Source: an uncultured Eubacteriales bacterium (GTDB lineage Bacteria > Bacillota > Clostridia > Monoglobales > UMGS1388). Taken from it: a DNA stretch of 5,979 nt. The stretch lies in assembly GCA_900551345.1 (NCBI GenBank), contig URVP01000094.1, positions 1 through 5,979 on the forward strand, read 5' to 3'. Numbering within the stretch: position 1 is the first letter of the stretch; each line of letters begins with the position of its first letter. This document shows positions 5,337-5,979 of this stretch, in pieces. The notes beneath the pieces were generated by a model. It saw only the letters and a list, made by a program, of their open reading frames with translations, ran no database searches and was not told where the DNA came from. A program made the translations under genes and the position numbers.

Positions 5337-5355
5337 TAAGGGAGGAAATATAAAC

Positions 5356-5979
5356 ATGTATAATGTTATAAAAAGAGACAACAAAATTGTAGATTTTGAC
5401 ATTTCCAAAATATCTGAGGCCATAAAGCTGGCTTTTGAAGCTCAGGAGACTGAGTTTAACGACAACATAATTGATTTTATTGCACTTAAAGTAACGGCAG
5501 ATTTTGCTCCCAAAATCAAGGACGGACATATCGCCGTAGAGGATATTCAGGACAGTGTTGAAAATGTACTGGTTCAAGCAGGATATGCAGAAGTAGCAAA
5601 GGCATACATTCTGTATCGTAAACAGCGTGAAAAGCTGCGTAACATGAAGTCTACTATTCTTGACTATAAAGATGTTGTAGACAGCTACGTTAAAGTTACC
5701 GACTGGCGTGTTAAGGAAAATTCCACCGTTACCTATTCGGTAGGAGGACTTATCCTGAGCAATTCGGGCGCAATCACTGCAAACTACTGGCTTTCGGAAA
5801 TATATGACGAAGAAATAGCAAATGCACACCGTAACGCAGACATACACATCCACGACCTTTCTATGCTTACAGGATATTGTGCTGGATGGTCGCTTAAACA
5901 GCTTATACAGGAAGGATTGGGCGGAGTCAGCGGAAAGATAACCTCCTCCCCTGCCAAACATCTGGCAACACTTTGCAAT
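5356..5979 (+). CDS. nrdD: Anaerobic (class III) ribonucleoside-triphosphate reductase, N-terminal part
   Basis: An open frame of 208 codons that runs off the right edge. It begins MYNVIKRDNKIVDFDISKIS and would reduce ribonucleoside triphosphates to deoxynucleotides without oxygen. Residues 1 to about 95 form an ATP-cone, the allosteric ATP/dATP-binding domain, seen in the IKRDNKIVDFDISKI start and the later AKAYILYRKQREKLR (81-95). The catalytic barrel begins near residue 118 with ENSTVTYSVGGLILSNSGAI (121-140), DIHIHDL (162-168) and GYCAGWSL (173-180); Cys175 probably corresponds to the first active-site cysteine of the family. The full protein is usually about 700 residues, so the rest of the barrel and the glycyl-radical C-terminus are outside the window. 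AGGGAGGA (5339-5346) precedes the ATG by 9 bases. Expression is predicted to be under NrdR through the two boxes at 5238-5285. Confidence 0.94.
   Translation, partial: MYNVIKRDNKIVDFDISKISEAIKLAFEAQETEFNDNIIDFIALKVTADFAPKIKDGHIAVEDIQDSVENVLVQAGYAEVAKAYILYRKQREKLRNMKSTILDYKDVVDSYVKVTDWRVKENSTVTYSVGGLILSNSGAITANYWLSEIYDEEIANAHRNADIHIHDLSMLTGYCAGWSLKQLIQEGLGGVSGKITSSPAKHLATLCN

Noticed and set aside
5015..5423. Two short minus-strand frames across the end of nrdG and the nrdD promoter
   Set aside because: They cover the NrdR boxes and promoter and lie antisense to real genes, and the products have no recognisable features.
5287..5961. A 224-codon open frame on the minus strand opposite nrdD
   Set aside because: It lies almost entirely antisense to the well-supported nrdD frame, has no recognisable domain, and its low-complexity Tyr/Cys/Phe-rich product is typical of a shadow frame.

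Overview
The window looks like chromosomal DNA from a low-GC, strictly or mainly anaerobic Bacillota (Clostridia-like) bacterium. The evidence is AT-rich intergenic DNA, strong AGGAGG-type ribosome binding sites, near-consensus sigma-A promoters (TTGACA-N17-TATAAT), a PocR/AraC-type regulator of the clostridial style, and a class III (oxygen-sensitive) ribonucleotide reductase with its radical-SAM activase. No rRNA, tRNA, CRISPR array, transposase or phage gene was seen.

Layout. At the left edge (36 to 1, minus strand) are the first 12 codons of an exported protein, running off the window. A 322-base AT-rich divergent regulatory region follows (37-358), with predicted promoters, several dyads and an 11-bp direct repeat. 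Next is a PocR-domain/AraC-type transcription regulator that starts with TTG (359-1249, plus). A bidirectional hairpin terminator overlaps its stop codon and separates it from a convergent, apparently cytoplasmic GH30 glycoside hydrolase (2623-1301, minus). Back-to-back promoters between 2636 and 2736 drive the GH30 gene leftwards and, rightwards, a two-gene unit: a 588-residue FAD-dependent oxidoreductase with an N-terminal beta-sandwich-like domain (2759-4525) and, 19 bases later, an NrdG2-type radical-SAM activase (4545-5237). The right end holds the first 208 codons of nrdD (5356 onward), preceded by two NrdR boxes 32 bp apart and a perfect-consensus promoter.

How the genes may work together. 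The left and middle parts fit a small carbohydrate-use locus: an exported (perhaps solute-binding) protein, a ligand-sensing AraC regulator, an intracellular GH30 enzyme and an FAD oxidoreductase of a type often found beside glycan-degradation genes. The right part is anaerobic deoxynucleotide synthesis. The point that links them is that the nrdG-like gene sits in a unit with the FAD oxidoreductase and upstream of the NrdR-controlled promoter, so the activase and its likely target NrdD may be under different control.

I did not find an obviously new defence or mobile system. The best candidates for a second look are the GH30/FAD-oxidoreductase divergent pair, the split control of nrdG and nrdD, the well-formed tandem NrdR boxes, and the dyads and repeats in the 37-358 region.
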